From Branchiostoma floridae (lineage: Eukaryota > Chordata > Leptocardii > Amphioxiformes > Branchiostomatidae), in assembly GCF_000003815.2 (NCBI RefSeq), contig NC_049981.1, forward strand, positions 26,489,670 to 26,553,669: a stretch of DNA of 64,000 nucleotides. Direction: 5' to 3'. Below are positions 13,901 to 28,900 of the stretch, piece after piece. The position numbers were made by a program, and so were the translations under genes. The notes beneath the pieces were generated by a model. That model did no database searches and was not told where the DNA came from. It saw only the letters and a list, made by a program, of their open reading frames with translations. Within the stretch, counting starts at the first letter, position 1. Every line of letters starts with the position of its first letter.

Positions 13901-16900
13901 AACAGTCACTTAAGAGAACGATAGGTCCCAGTCATTCTACTTCAGAGCCTTGGGGGAAATATCAAGGTTTGGTAACGAATGAAGCCGTGTGTACCATTCA
14001 TATATCGCTATAATCTTTAAATTACACAGCGTTTGTAGCATAACAGGAACGTTTCTATTTAATGTTTGACGAACCGCCAAATACCAAACATCAAATCCAT
14101 CATCTTTCTCGACCGGCCGAATGACTATGTATCCTGGTGCATCGTATCCTTCTGTTTGACCATTGGCGCACCACAGAAGATCTGGAAACCAATTGCTCCA
14201 CCCTTTCTAGTATTTCTGTTTTTCTTAATGTCTAACTTAACGTCATACCAGCCCATTCTCTGGTATTATCCTCCAATCGTTTCCGTTTCCTACCCCCTTT
14301 CTTTCTCCCTGGACGGTTCCTTACAGGGTACATTTGCCCTTGGGCTAATTCTGATGACCGTGACACATGGCCGTACCCGTACCACTCCAGTTTTCATTCT
14401 GTTTTGCCCGATTCTATCATGAATGTCAGTATTTGAAATGCTGTCTAGGTATTGGTCTCTTGCACATTCCGGAAGCATTTCGTCTCTGTACCATCCTTAC
14501 ACTTAGGGTTTATCTAAAACTCATTTACTAACATCAGGCTTGAAGTTTTTCCTATGTAAATGCACTGTGAAATGTAAAGATTTGTATAATCTGATGGTTG
14601 TATAATTTCTGCACTAGGTCTATGATGGACCGTCAGACACCTCTGCATCTGTCCAGGAGCTCTTCTTCGACAGAGGCACCAGGGGCCAGCCCACCAGCGG
14701 TACTATTCTATCGACCGGCCACCATCTTTATATTGCGTACTACGTCAGCAGCCCCAGAACTGCCAACGTCACAGTAATTGCCAGTTACGCTGCGACAGGC
14801 AAGTATGAAGATATCCCTGTAAAATCCCACATATCTAAATATTTGTCCATACTGGTCATGCATACATGCACAACCTTGCAAATGTTATCTATCAACGTAG
14901 TGCCATTATGATGAATGGCTTTCTATTGTTTGCCATATGCACCCATTAGCAAGTATTGTCTAGGGATTAACATAGTAATGGCATAATCATTTTCTAGAAC
15001 ATTCATGCAAACATGACTTTGGTTGTTTTAAGTATGATGAAGGCTAAGTTTCTGCTGCACATACTGATTATCACATTGCAATCCTCTCAAAGGATTACCT
15101 TTGTTACAAAATAATAATGGATCCCATTTCTTCCAAGTTGCGTCCCATCGAACATGGCAGCCACGAATAGAAGTAGACAAAGAGTATTCTGACCCTATTT
15201 ACCATTTCTGTTCAATAAATTTCGGTATTGATCGGAGGTTTTTCAGAGGGGAGTTCGGGGGCAAATGTTATCGGGTCCAGCAGAATAAGTTTTATCCGCA
15301 GTGGAATCCTTTGTTTCTCATGCGTTAATTTCAGCCCTTTCATCTGTATTACTTTGGGAAGCTGTGTGAAGAGGTCAGGTCACGCTGCCATACGTCCACA
15401 TGAAATATCTCCCCAGTTAATCGCATGTGCTGCCGGCTGCCGTTTTTACTACGGTAATACAATTGGAGCTCATCGATTCTTCCATATCTCAACGGTGGAA
15501 GCTTTGAACAACTTCAATTCCGTCTCGTGCCTCTGTGCCCTCTCCTGGTGCCTTCTTTGTCACCTTTCCACAAGTTCATAGCCACAGACGCATCTGACTA
15601 AAGCATAGACCTCGCAAAGGGACCGATTATATAGCAATGATAGACTCTTTCGTTCTCATATACACCGATTGAATCCTTGTGTAACTAATAATGATGATAT
15701 AATCTTGATGATACTAATAATTTTGCTTCCTTGATACACAACATCCCAGTATTTATGTATGATTTCCCAATTCTGACCTCTGACCTCCACGCTCATTAAC
15801 TATTTGGCAACATCGTTATGAATTAAGGTTGTTCTTATTTCTTGCTTCACACCTGTAGCGACTTCCTATGGTGTCTCCTTGATCTCGCAAAGATGTCACA
15901 TTGGCATAAATAGACCGCGACATTTCATCATAAGAAATGGTATCGATCATCTTAGAAATGAAGAGTTTATCACAGCGTCAAGCGTTGCGATTGAAACCAG
16001 TAGAACTAATTGAATTTACACAAATATGACTTTATCGAAATGCAGAGCAGTGACTCTTGACATTTCACGGCGACACAACTGGTATAAATTTAGCGTCAAG
16101 AATGTCAAGATATGGAGTTCTGATTAACTTTGTATGTCGCTCCAACATCATACATGTTCACTTTTATTTCATATAGTAACATCGAATATTAGAAATTATG
16201 TTAATTACAGATTGCACCCTAGATATTTTCAAAACAATATAAAGCCTAATTTGCAGATGACTGGCGTAAGAATATGAATACACTAAACAAATCTTGCGAA
16301 AATATTCCGGTGTATGAAGATGCAATGTACCTTACACTGTGTAAAAAAATCAATAGATTGTTTTGGTAGCAGCGCAAACTTGCGACATAAAGTAGCCCCT
16401 TAGCACGGGTATCCAATTACAGAAATTACCAAGAAGTGGAGAGGTCATTTATTTGCCTCTGTTAGAGACGTATTTATGTACGGCACCTCTTGTGGTCGTG
16501 CCACTGACCTGTGGAGAATATATGAGGCAGATTTTCCTCTTGATAGATTGTCTTACTACATCTGGGTCCATTTCGGCTTGATTCCCACGGGTGATCTTTA
16601 AATTAGAGTCTTGAGTAAGAACACAGTCTGCATAATCTCATTAAACATATTTCGAAAGGAGCCTGTTTAGTCAATTTGTCACCAAATACGTTTCAAAGCA
16701 TCATACGTTTGCCTTTGGTGAATATTAACCATATGCGTCATCATGCGACAGAGCCCATTCTTCATAATGTTTTCATGCTTTTAGTGTGAATAGCTGAATA
16801 CTACATTCTGTCTATCAAAGAGTAGTTTGATTACTTTGAAAAGACAACTCTGAAATCCCTAAATGTGACGCGCACTAAATGTTTTATTTCATGACGAAAG

Positions 16901-19900
16901 TCCGGTACATCTTCCATAGTTTCCCCTTATTATCCTAGTATTAATTCAGCTTGAAGTGACAGTATGTTATCTAGGTGTTTCTCAAACCACACTCCATATT
17001 TTGTACTCGAACATATAATTATTGCGCTTTAGCCTTTTTGCATATCGCTGCATGTAGGCGATTGCCTAACCACATGGTTCAAATAGTAGGTTGCTACCAG
17101 AATTTTAACTTCCTTTGAGTCTGGAGGACAATTTTCCTAATAATATAAACTTGGAAATTTTAAGTAACTAGTGCGTAGACATATTCAATGCGTCCAGCAA
17201 AAACCTTAACCTGAAATCTATTTGGTTGAATTAAATCATCTTTCCTATTGCATGCCAACTTGACTCTCATGAACTTCTTTCTTGCAGATATGACTCCGAA
17301 GATATCTGGCTGCTATTCGCCCCAGGATTTCTCCGTGCGTCGGCTGAGAGGCCAGTTCTCCGCGCGGAATGATACCGACCAGCTCAGCAGTAAGTGATCA
17401 CGTAGGGCACCTGCACACACATATACACATACACAGCCCTGAAGGGAACCGATCTTAATGGCAGCACTAATCATCCAGCCTTCGTTTCAGTTCGTGGGTC
17501 ATCTCATCCCGCGGCCATGTTACAAACTGATCGATCATACATAACTTGGATTTGGAATATCACTGGCAACGGATCGTATCTCAAAATCCGTTCGCAATTG
17601 CCCTGAAATGTCACCATCCGTATTGAGATAGAGACATCTTTCTGGTAGGTGGTCGTCGAGACTAATAAACAAAAAGTCCCCGAGGCGTTTGAGTGGGCTG
17701 CTCTTCCTTTTGTATATATGAGGCACGGCTTGATTCATATTTATAATCTGAGGATCTTGCTGATGCGGATGATTTATTGAAGCTTGGCCGCAGGAAAAGT
17801 GCAACGAGAGCAAGTATGGAATTCTCTACTGTCTGCTGGGATTAATATTGTGACTTTGTGCTTACCCCTCAAGCTATCTTATCGTCAATGGTTCAGACTG
17901 ATTGGCTACGTACATGTTTTTGGATATTCCCAGTATTCCAATAAATGGGGCTCTATATCTACGGCTAACTGTGACTGGATGAGCAGAACTTTGTCTCCAG
18001 GTTCATTCCTCTGTCAGGCTACATTACTGTACAATCAGACCTTGTAGAAACTCTTTCATTGGCAATCTTATTATTGTTCGGGAACAGCGCATGTTTGTTT
18101 TCTTGTCAGTCTATCAGTTCTCGCATAATATGTTACATTATTCAAAATGTCGACATTTATAATGTAGCACTACTTCTGACGAGCGTACGGCCTTTTTGCA
18201 TTTCGGTTTGCAATTTAGTTTTAACTACAAAGACCAAATAAAGCTCTTATCTAAATGAGAAGTTTTAGAAATCATTTCAGCTTTTGCATCCAAAATGATA
18301 ACCAACAATTGTATTTGCAACAAACTTTTGACTGAATTCAATCCACAAACGTTCCACATTCAATCCAGGAGGTTTAATGTAATTAGTTTACACTAAAAAT
18401 TGTTAAAGAAACGCGTTTTGTCAAACAGAGCTAAACATACACGACGCTTGCCTCATAATATATGCCAATGCATTGCTTGAAATTACCATTCAGAAGATAC
18501 AGGTGGAGGTTTTGATTAACCTCTATGGCCTCTTATGATGATGTCTAAAAGTCACAAGACGTGCTAAACTGACTACGACAACAGCGAAGAGTCAGGAAGT
18601 GCATATTTCTCTTACCTGACGGAAAAGGTCGTGTAGCCTTTTGGCTAACCTCTCACTTCTTCTCCACACCCCTGACACCATAGGTTAGAATGGGAACCTG
18701 AAGGTAATGTCAGTTGCCATCGCATGGGAATTTGACGTCACTATGTCGTCATGGTCGCCCTATTGAGGTAAACTGAAACCGTTCGGAGGCACGTGGTGAG
18801 GCGTACGTGTGTCCATCATGGTTTCTAAGTACAACAACAAGGAAGGCACACATGTATTGAAATATTGTTGTATTGTTGGTAAATATGTACCGAAGGGCGT
18901 CTCTGACAAGCAATTCACATTCACCACGAGAGCCGGGCCAGTAAAATCAAACAGAAATGAATAAATTTAAAGTAGTTAAAGCTATATTTAACAGTGTAAT
19001 ATTTTGTTGATTTATTTGTGTAACATGTTGTTAACATGTTACACAAATATGTAACGGAGCATATGTGCACACAGCAAACACTCAGAAACCCAATACTAAT
19101 GATATGCCAAATGCCTGATCTTAGATGAGATTCCATTTATCTGCATTCCCATGACATGCTATTTATTTTGTCGTTTATAGGCTTCTTTTGTACAGCGCTG
19201 CTGATGGCGAGGGAAACAAAACATTACCTCTTCAAAGTCAAAGAGATGACCCTACAGGGAGACCCCTCCAATAACTGCGTGTTGGAAGGCTTCGCATTTT
19301 ACGACGGCAACAACACAAACGCACCCATGTATGGGCCGTTTTGCGGCAGCGAGCCGTCCAATAAACCATTACCGTTTGTCTCAACGGGGGATATCTTAGT
19401 GGTGGCGTACTCCTACCTCGGCAGTGGACAGGTTGTAGCAGACTACAGACAAACGGGTAAGAAGAAAAAAACAAATGTATTCCCACACGCAAGCTAATAA
19501 AACATTGCGACAAGGCTTTGCTAGAAAAAAACAATAATCAGAAGTTATTGCTATTTATGTCGAGGTTTACTGAATCATATCATTACCAGGTATTGAGGTA
19601 AGTATTCAACAGCAAAAATAGGGAGAGTCAGCATATTCATATGAGCAAAATGATTGAATGAGGAGCTGGCAGAAATATTCCCGACTTTATTACTTCTTGT
19701 AAATGACTCATGAAAGTGTGCTTTATGACCGTTTGGCATATCGAGAAAGCAGCGGTATCTGTATTACACAGGTGTTTGGTACATGGTGTGTGTTCCGTGA
19801 CATTTCTTGAAATATCCGTATTTCGGCCCTGTCGGGCATTAACTTGTTAGAAGTGCCTACTTGGGAATTCTGGGGATAGCATTTAACAGGTCCCTTTGGC

Positions 19901-22900
19901 TTGTTGTCAGAAAAACGGACAGAGATATCTTTATTTCATGAAATATATGAAGATGTAGCTTACGTATCATGGCGACCGGTAAGTTAAAGTAACAACGTTA
20001 ACATGATCCCCCAAACAAATTCCACATACATCGTATTAAATAGCGAAAACCTAATAAAAGCAGTCGTTTTTGTTTTTAAAGAATTAAAAAAAAACATCAG
20101 TCAGCGCAGTTTTGAGAGAAGTGATGAAAATGGGACAGCCTCAGCTTTGTCAAGGTATATAAATACCGGTAGTCTCGCGTAAGAGCAAAATGACCACGAG
20201 AATCGCCATTATTCATGTATGTATTACATATTGATAGTGAATAAATACTCGTTTATGTGCCCGAGTATTTCGTGACGCCAGTTACTTTTGATCTATCTCT
20301 TATACCTGTTCCAAAAAGGCACGTAATAAAGGTTTATATGAATTTAGATTGGTTATATTTTTACATTTTAGTATGAAAAAGTATTTTTTTTACCCTCCAG
20401 ACTGCAAAGACCTGTCCTCCTACCTTGATGCCAACACGACATCGGTCGTCAAGGAGTCCTGTGGGAGCTTTCGTCAGCCTCCCCTCCTAACCGACACTAA
20501 CTTCAAATATCGTCTGGACATACAGGTACGATAGTTTTTTTTTGTCAGTTTGCATTGAACCCTATGTATGATTTTTAGTTGTTGTTTTTACCAAACTAAC
20601 CAGCCTGGCAGAGGAATTAAGACGCATACCAGCTCCATATGCACATCCTTACAGTCTCCCAATATTACTCCTGCTTCAAAAAGAACAAACTTTGACCCGG
20701 GCCAAACATGGAACTGGGCCGTACTTGGCCAAGGAAACAAACTTAGGCCGTGGGAACACCAAGACAAGCAAAATGCCAAAGACGATAATCTTTTTGACAG
20801 AGGCAATAAGAACATGCCGCTTTTCCTTCAGGTTGAATTATGACTATCTCACTATATTTTTTTCTGCATCATATATGACTGATCATGAGCTTCAGATACT
20901 TTTATGAATATCAACATTCTTTTGTTAATTTGAATTGCGCCGCGTTTTTTTTGGTTTGGCAAATGGCATTGAAAATTTCAAGTGACCCGCGTGACGTTTT
21001 TACATGATTGCCCTTTTGCACATTTCCAGAATCAAGCAAGTAGATCATACCCGCCTGTAGCCTGAAGATGATTGTGGTGCCGAGATGTCGGGGCCTTTCC
21101 TACAATGCATTAATCATATACTTACAGCCCCGAGTCCGTACAGGGAGCCTATTCAATCATGTGAAACAGAGAAGTTGTGGCTTACATCGAAACAAAAATA
21201 TTGATGTTTTCTTTTTAACGAGAAAAGTCAGCTTGATTGGCGTGAAATTGCATTTGCTTCCTGTAGGTGGCGGAACAAAATTACATCCAGATGAAGATTG
21301 TCAGGTTTGCCGACTACCAAGATGTCTTCTACGTGTGTGAAACTCTACAGAAGCGATGCGAGGAAAACTTTGAGGTTGGTATATGTGATTAGCAATTACG
21401 GGTTGGTGGCTACTAGTGATACTAGAATCATCGTTTAGTTTCAAAGACCAAGAGGAGTGTCAGTTGTAAACATTCGTAAAGGCCTTTGTCCGCGGAAAAA
21501 TTCAGGAATCAAAATACGTACTGCATTGGATGCTTGTATCTGTGAAATTTACATATATCTAATCTACAATCACATGTTTGTATTCTGCTGTGAGATATAT
21601 CGACATATAGATGTCGATATATTTGCATCGAAATATTTTGAAAAGGAAATAGTTCTACATTGTTTCATTGGTGGCTTCATGTAATGTATCCATATGTTGG
21701 AAAATATTCACTCAAGTTAGCCAATATTTTTCACCATTTTGTAGATCTACGAGCCGAACGGGGACAACAAATGGCGGATATATTCCTACTGTCCCTACTA
21801 CGAACAGGCGAAAACAGAAGTAGTGACATCATCAGGGAACAAAGTCTATGTCGTCTACTCAACAAACTGTCGGTGGGCAAGGAGTGGATTCTTTTTCTCT
21901 TACGAAGTCAAAAGTAAGTATAGCCATATTGCACTGTATTCCATAAATACTTTCAAGACCATAAAATCAATGTAAAAAAGGTTTAAATTTCTCTCTTCAC
22001 ATACGTACAATACAACAGTCAGCATTTTGGTAACCGCCTGGCACCTTCTTCAGGGCAATCCTGACCGTTTTGTTCAGCAGCGACACCTATCTGCAGTATG
22101 GAATAGAACCAGTCAGTATTGCCTGAGGAAGGTGACAGACAACAGCTGAAATGTTGGTTATTGTACTGTGCATATCTTGGTTATGAATTAACCCTGTTAT
22201 ACACCATTTTGTTTTGGTATAGATTTTTTTTAATCTTGTGACCATGGCGTAAGTATTGTCCGCCTCGGTTGATGAGGGTTTTGACTTTGTACATGTTATA
22301 TCGGCCACGTGCAAAAACATAATGGGCAAGTAAGTTAACATTTATAGAGCCAGATGGTTCAACCAGCATGGAGGCTGTAACTTCATGTTCTCGTACGAAC
22401 ACCATTGAAAGTAGGTTCCTCATATCGTAAAAATGTCTATGAATGTATTTTGAACATAGATAATTAGACAAATATCAACAAAGAAAAGTGGACGCTTGAG
22501 AAGCTTTCAGACTGTATCCGCCATCTTTCTTCAGCTAGCTAGCTCTAACAGGGGTCGTGGCGTGGCCTTGGAGAGGTCTGTGAATGTCGTCTTTACAAAA
22601 TATAGCTGGCTTATTTAAAATTGACGAGACGTGTTGTTAGAGCCGGGTGGGCCTCCTTAATGACCACTAGAGGTGATTGAGTAGCTCATGTTGTTAGTGG
22701 TGACCGCAGTGTCATGACCACAGGAATATAAACTCAGTGTAGGCATATTTGTGTTTCTTGTGAAATTTGTTTCAAGGCGATGGTTTTCTAGGCCAAGACG
22801 TATTTAAAGTTAGGTGTACAATACGGAACGTCGATTCCTGCATTATGGATTACTCGGAGAAATCTTCCCTTTGGGAATTAGTCGGCATGGTTCCTTTAGA

Positions 22901-25900
22901 ACAAATAATTGGGTAAATATAGAGCCAAGGGTCACTCTGAAGGGAGGAAGTAGGTCAGGCAAAGAATTCCATTATACACCAATGGTTAATCATAATGCAT
23001 GTTACAGCCGCTGGAAGACGTCGGGAAAACACTGTGTTGCACTGTAAAACAATCAATCATTTGCTTCAAAATAACTTCATCCGCAATGGGACCACACAGG
23101 CAAGTCCTAGGTCACAGTTTACGGCGTGCGCAGGAGAAAATCGATGGCGCAAACCCTTTGATTGCCTCTCAAAGATTCGCCGGGGCTTGTTGAGACCCCG
23201 CATTAACGCCCAAACGTTTCGGTAGCGTTGTGCTGCATACAAATAATACCGGAGAGACCTCGGTATGGAGCATATGTTTTAGTGGAAGATGGGGAAAGGG
23301 GAGGGCATTTTCATGTTCCATATTTGTTTTAATTTCGGTTTACAGAACGAATATATGTTTGTTTTTTTAACACTGCAAACTAAGGTGTAATATTGTTACT
23401 ACCTCTACGAAAAGCGGTTGTTTAATCATCCTTCATAAGACCTTAATATGATTGACACCCTGGTGTGTGATCTTAGTACTGCAGCAGAACTTCTTTTTTT
23501 TAAATCTTTTTATCTGGGCATACCATGGTATTGATTTTGCAGTGGCAGATAGCTTGTGACATTAAGAAGAAGTGGTGTATGTTTGGACCCCCTATCTGCT
23601 TACTCTAAAAATGCATCGACGTTTTTGTAAAAAAAAATTCTAATGAAACTTAAGAAAGAACCAACGAGTCCTCATGATATTCAGTATGTAGATGACAAGA
23701 AATTTATGCAAATTAGGACCTAATTTACATATTTAAATACGAAATTTGGTCATCTGGTTTTCTAAGATACGACTTCCATACACAAAATGTATATAAGCTA
23801 TGTAAGATGAAACATTAGCAGACACAAATTATGCAAAGGAGGGATAATTGCATAATTTATGTAAACCGCGGTACATTATGGGAATTACCTACTTGAGATA
23901 TGTGTAAGTTTAGTCAAAGGTGTACACCACTATGTATAGACCATGTAAGTGTAAATTCATTTTCATAATTTATGACCAAATGTAAACATGGAATTCTGCC
24001 AATTTAAAGGACTTCCACACATGCAATGTATATTTTTGCTTCAGAAGAGAATCATATCGATACCATATTAGATAACATATATTACGCTAATTACAGCTTT
24101 ATTTTCATGATCAATGAGACAAGATGAGGGAATAAGTCTACAAAGGCTCAAAATATTCCATGGAGGTATGAGCTCTCCGAACCCTTATTGTATCTCTTGT
24201 AATCTGGTATGGTCACCAAATTAGAGTAGTAGATAGCTCTTGTGCTTTGGAAGAAGTGGCATACGTTTTGGATCCCTCAGCAGCTTGTCTTTTCTCTTTG
24301 TTGAGGACAAAAATCAAAATTTCCAACCAATCCCTCCGTACGACATCTACTTTAAAGTTTGATCTTTCAGGACTTGGATTTATCGCTCTACGACTCCAGT
24401 CTGTCACACGTGTTTTATGATTATCTTAAGCTTTTACTGTTAGCTGGAGTTTCTTGTTAGAATTTGTCACAGGCACAGAAGAAATATAGCTTACCATTGA
24501 TAGCGGAGCTAGCGCCGTGCCAAATTATGCCCCTGGGATTGAAGATTGCAGTTTTGTATCACTTAGCTTTATTACCATGTCATCTATTTTCTTTTATCTA
24601 AAGACATATCGGACGGCAGCTTCTTCTCAGGGAGATATTCATTGTTGGCTGGTAGATTTTAGCACAAGGTGCTTTTTATTGTCAGAAAACAAATTTCATC
24701 ACTTGTATGCAGAGGTCATCCTTAACGAAGGGTTTCGTCAGTGAGGTATTATATCTATCGGGCATGTTTGACAGCTACGTGGGTCCTCTGATACAAACGT
24801 TGGGCTCGGAATCGATGCCGAAACAGTTTTATGCTGACTTAAGGTGTCAAGTTCCACCCTTATTAACCCGCAGAATGCAAATGATCAGCACACCTCCCAA
24901 TGGCATGGGATGATTGACGTAAAGAGGTGATGACTGGCAAGCGTACAGGACTACACCACTGGCTATGGAATACCAATCGTCACAGGGACTTGGCACCATG
25001 CAGGGATTAATAATCCTGTGCAGTGATTGATTACAAGCACACGCAGACGTCGTAATCATACTTTAAGAAAGTTTTGTGACAATCTGCACAAATCAGATAG
25101 CGGCGAAAATACACTTAAAGCGGGGAGTCTATCACGCCGGGATAAAGTATTCTCCACGTCGGGATTTCCCTGACGTTCGTGGAGAATGGATGGTAAGACG
25201 CCCGAGCCTACTGAGACTTAGGCGAGCTTTTAGCAGAAGTCACTATGCGAGAAGGAAGCGGCTTAGCCGTCTCCCATGGCGATAGTTGATTGATAACCAG
25301 ACAAAAGTATAGTGCTCGGCTCCACGTAATGTGAAATGGGGGAATACAGTCTGCCATCACCGGGTGTATCTTGGAGGTGAAACTAGGAATCACATGATTA
25401 CCACATACAGAGATGCTTCTTTTCATTTTTTCGAGACTTTGTATTAGCTTAAACGAATAACAACAAGGCCCTGCCCACGACATTTGATGGCTGAAGCTAT
25501 AGTTTGTTACCATCTCGCTATCTGAAACAGTATTGAACACGACTCCGGAAGCCAACCTTCACAGCAAATCGTCCTAATCACTAGAAAAAACAAGTTCCCG
25601 GAGCCTGCCCATCCAACCAGTAGACATGACCCGACGAGAGGGATTGTCATGAGGCGGTAATCTGACGTTGACCTTTATCTTTCCCAGGCTGTAACGGGAT
25701 GTTTCCGTGCGATAATGGCCACTGTATCGACTACGCCTGGCTGTGCGATGGAGACAATGATTGTAAGGACAACAGCGACGAACGAGACTGTGAAGGTAAT
25801 GCGTCATTTGCTCTAACCCCATTGCCGGTGGGCGGACACGTACTCGGAATAACAAGACCAGCTATCGTCACGTTAGATGGGTCTTGTCAAGCTAGCGTCC

Positions 25901-28900
25901 TCCTTATTCATGCATCTACAACTGACACATAGCTATCCTTTATTTTGCACCCCGTTGCCACTAGAGACTGTGACGTCGCTGCGACCACTGAGCGACCAAA
26001 GCGATAAAGAATTGCTTTATGGATTTCAGAAAGACCGATCTTTTTACATTTTACCTTTCATCTGTTTTGTTAATTTTTAAATGATATTTTCTACATATAA
26101 AGTCATAATTCAAATATTAAACGGAAGTTCACTCAAACCCATTTTCGTCACTCTTCGGTCGCTCAGCAATCGCCGTGGAAAGCGCGCCTAAGTATTGCCG
26201 GTCTGTGGCTGTTTGGAGTGTGCTGGTATTGACAGAACCTACATTAGTAATTTCACCACGCCAAATCCCCGTGATTCCACCCTGAGGCTATCCTCCCGGT
26301 ACGCTCGATACAGCAGTCTTTATGTCCTTGGAAATGTGCTTATATCACGTCTTTCATCTCGACAATGTGTTGTTTGTAACATCGCAAATTAATGATCGTA
26401 TTTATTGATTTGAGTGACTTCTGTTGTGGCATTTGCTGGGCAAATACATATGCGTAGAAAAAATCACGACTTTTTCTTGATGTGTGAAAACAGGAAACCT
26501 AAAGTTGTCAAGTCTTCACCAAAGGTTTTAAAAATATTGGTTAGATTCTACGCCACACCAATCCTGAGCGACCGTGAAATCGTACGTTCTATACAACTAG
26601 AACAAAAACAGTGACCCTATAAAAACATAACGGACGTTCGGATTGATTTTTCAAGGTATCGTATCATGAATATGCACATCATTGATTAAAACCTTACGCC
26701 GAGCATCCCGCTTGCAGTTAAGGCAATTCTTCTTGTCCATAATCAATTTTTGCTATTTCTGCATCAACGTGAAATATTGATCTCGTGGCATTTGAGTTGG
26801 ATGACAGCCAGATTTTTTTCTGCTGGCAGAGGTCAAATGTGAGTAGGTCACCACCCTCAGGTATTTTAGTCATGTCATATTTCAAACCTTAGAAATGTCA
26901 TGTCGGCAACTTTTACTGCTCCCGTGTACTGCCCCAACTGTTAAAGTATTCCTCGCGGGGTCTTTCCACTCTGCTGACATTAACACTGTGGTAAAGACAA
27001 ATGTGATAATTACAACCTGTATGAATACGGTGCATAATGCCCGCATCACGGCAGTAACAGCCCAACAGAACATTACTCCACGGGTGAACGACCGGGTCTT
27101 CTCATTCAAATGGGTTCTTTCTATGGCCATCTCTCCTCCCATTGACCCATTAAATGGTACATTTATTCCCAGGTTGTGGAGAGGGGCAGTTTCGCTGCAA
27201 GAACGGCATGTGTGTGTCCGTGTCACGTCGCTGTGACAAGTTTGATCACTGCGGAGATGGGTCGGATGAAGAGGACTGTGGAGGTACGATCAAAAGCGCC
27301 ACCCTACGGTGCAGTTCGTCAAACATTTCATGCAACGTATTTCTAGTGAATCATGGAGCCATTAATGGACAAACAGTTTCAATAACCCTTTCCTCAAATA
27401 CATAACTTGAACGAGAACATTATTAATATTTATATCAATTCGAGTATATGAATATACCTGTCAAACAAGTACACGTTTGATTTCCATTACCGTTAGCACC
27501 GAACTAGTTTAATCCAATTTCTATATAACGGCTTCTGCATTTGACAGATACGTTTTCCCCATGTTATTTTCCAGACTGTACAGTGGACAGTTATCTGTGT
27601 GGAAACGGCTGGTGCATTCAGAAGGATCGCGTCTGTAACGGAATCAACGACTGCGGGGACAACAGCGACGAGATGAAGTGTGTCGGTGAGTGGTTATCCA
27701 TACTGCCTCTTATGGTCGAACGAGTGTTCAAAAAATATTTTCCCTAATGGCCACTTGAAATCATCGTAGGAATCTGTGAGCTCACATATATATGTTTAAA
27801 CATATTTCTAAACAGTACATGCGTATTTTCATTTCTCAACTTCAAACAGTCTTTATATCACCAAGTAGAGCGAGGTGTAATAATGATGCTAGTCGATTGC
27901 TGAGCAGCAATCAGACAGTGTCCTCTGCGTATGTGTACGTGAAGTGTTCATTAAGTTTTTCTGGACTCATTTTAGATATTGTTAAAAAGAAAACTTCAGG
28001 ACTAAATCTTGATCTTTTGATAACCTATATCTGCGATATTTTTTATAACTAGACACGTCCTCCAATAGATATAAAGAATGTAGCTAGAGAAGCCCCAAGT
28101 CGTAATTTGCCTCAGCATTAAAAATCGGTCGGATTTATAGACTTTAGCTGAGGTAATGGCGCATTGGTTGGGTACCGGGTAGTTGTAATTGAAACTACCG
28201 GTGTGAGTATTCACGAACCCTTTTTAGATCCTAGAGGAACTTAAGACTGTGCGATCAATATATGAGAATACTTGAAATCAACAGTATTATCTTCAATATA
28301 AAGTGTTATACGCGTGCTATCATTAACAAATCACAATTAGCAACTACAATGTACTTTGAAGGCACCAGCCGTGAAAGACTGCTAGCATGTTGGCATGGGA
28401 GGTCAATACATTTTTCCAGTCGGTGTGAAAGTGTCATTGAACCCTTGTACTTAAAACAATAGAGGTTTTCTTGATATAGAATATGCGCTAAAAAGACGTG
28501 AATCAAAAAGACGTAACAAACGTTACAAGTCAAGCGTTTTCACGGATTAAACACGGAAGTCCCAAAACGGAAAGGAAAACATTTTCTATTATATGCCTCT
28601 GCTGCTGCTACTGATGATGATAATGGTGATGATGATGATGATGATGGCGACGATGATTATGATGATGATGATGATGACGACGATGATTATGATGATGACG
28701 ATGATGATGATGATGATGATGATGAGTTGGCAAATTGGCAATAACATCGGCAGTGAACAATTCTCACTTAATATATGCTGCTTTTTCTTGTACTTTTAAT
28801 CAAATGCTCTTCGGTATCCCAGGACGAGACTACATGTGTATAAGGAATAACCGTGACGACTGCTGATTGTGAAAATTAGCGTTTTCGCCCTCGCGTTACT

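Larger units (their letters stand above)
21914..25687 (+). other. Large repeat-rich intron between the CUB and LDLa modules
   Basis: No exon is supported. It contains the inverted-repeat family copy at 22010-22165, a possible Penelope-like tail around 22485-22560, and a dispersed AT-rich repeat at about 23500-24340 that is related to the array at 31980-33080. Confidence 0.5.

Noticed and set aside
28593-28799. Poly-methionine/threonine open frame
   Set aside because: Produced by the GAT simple repeat, not a gene.
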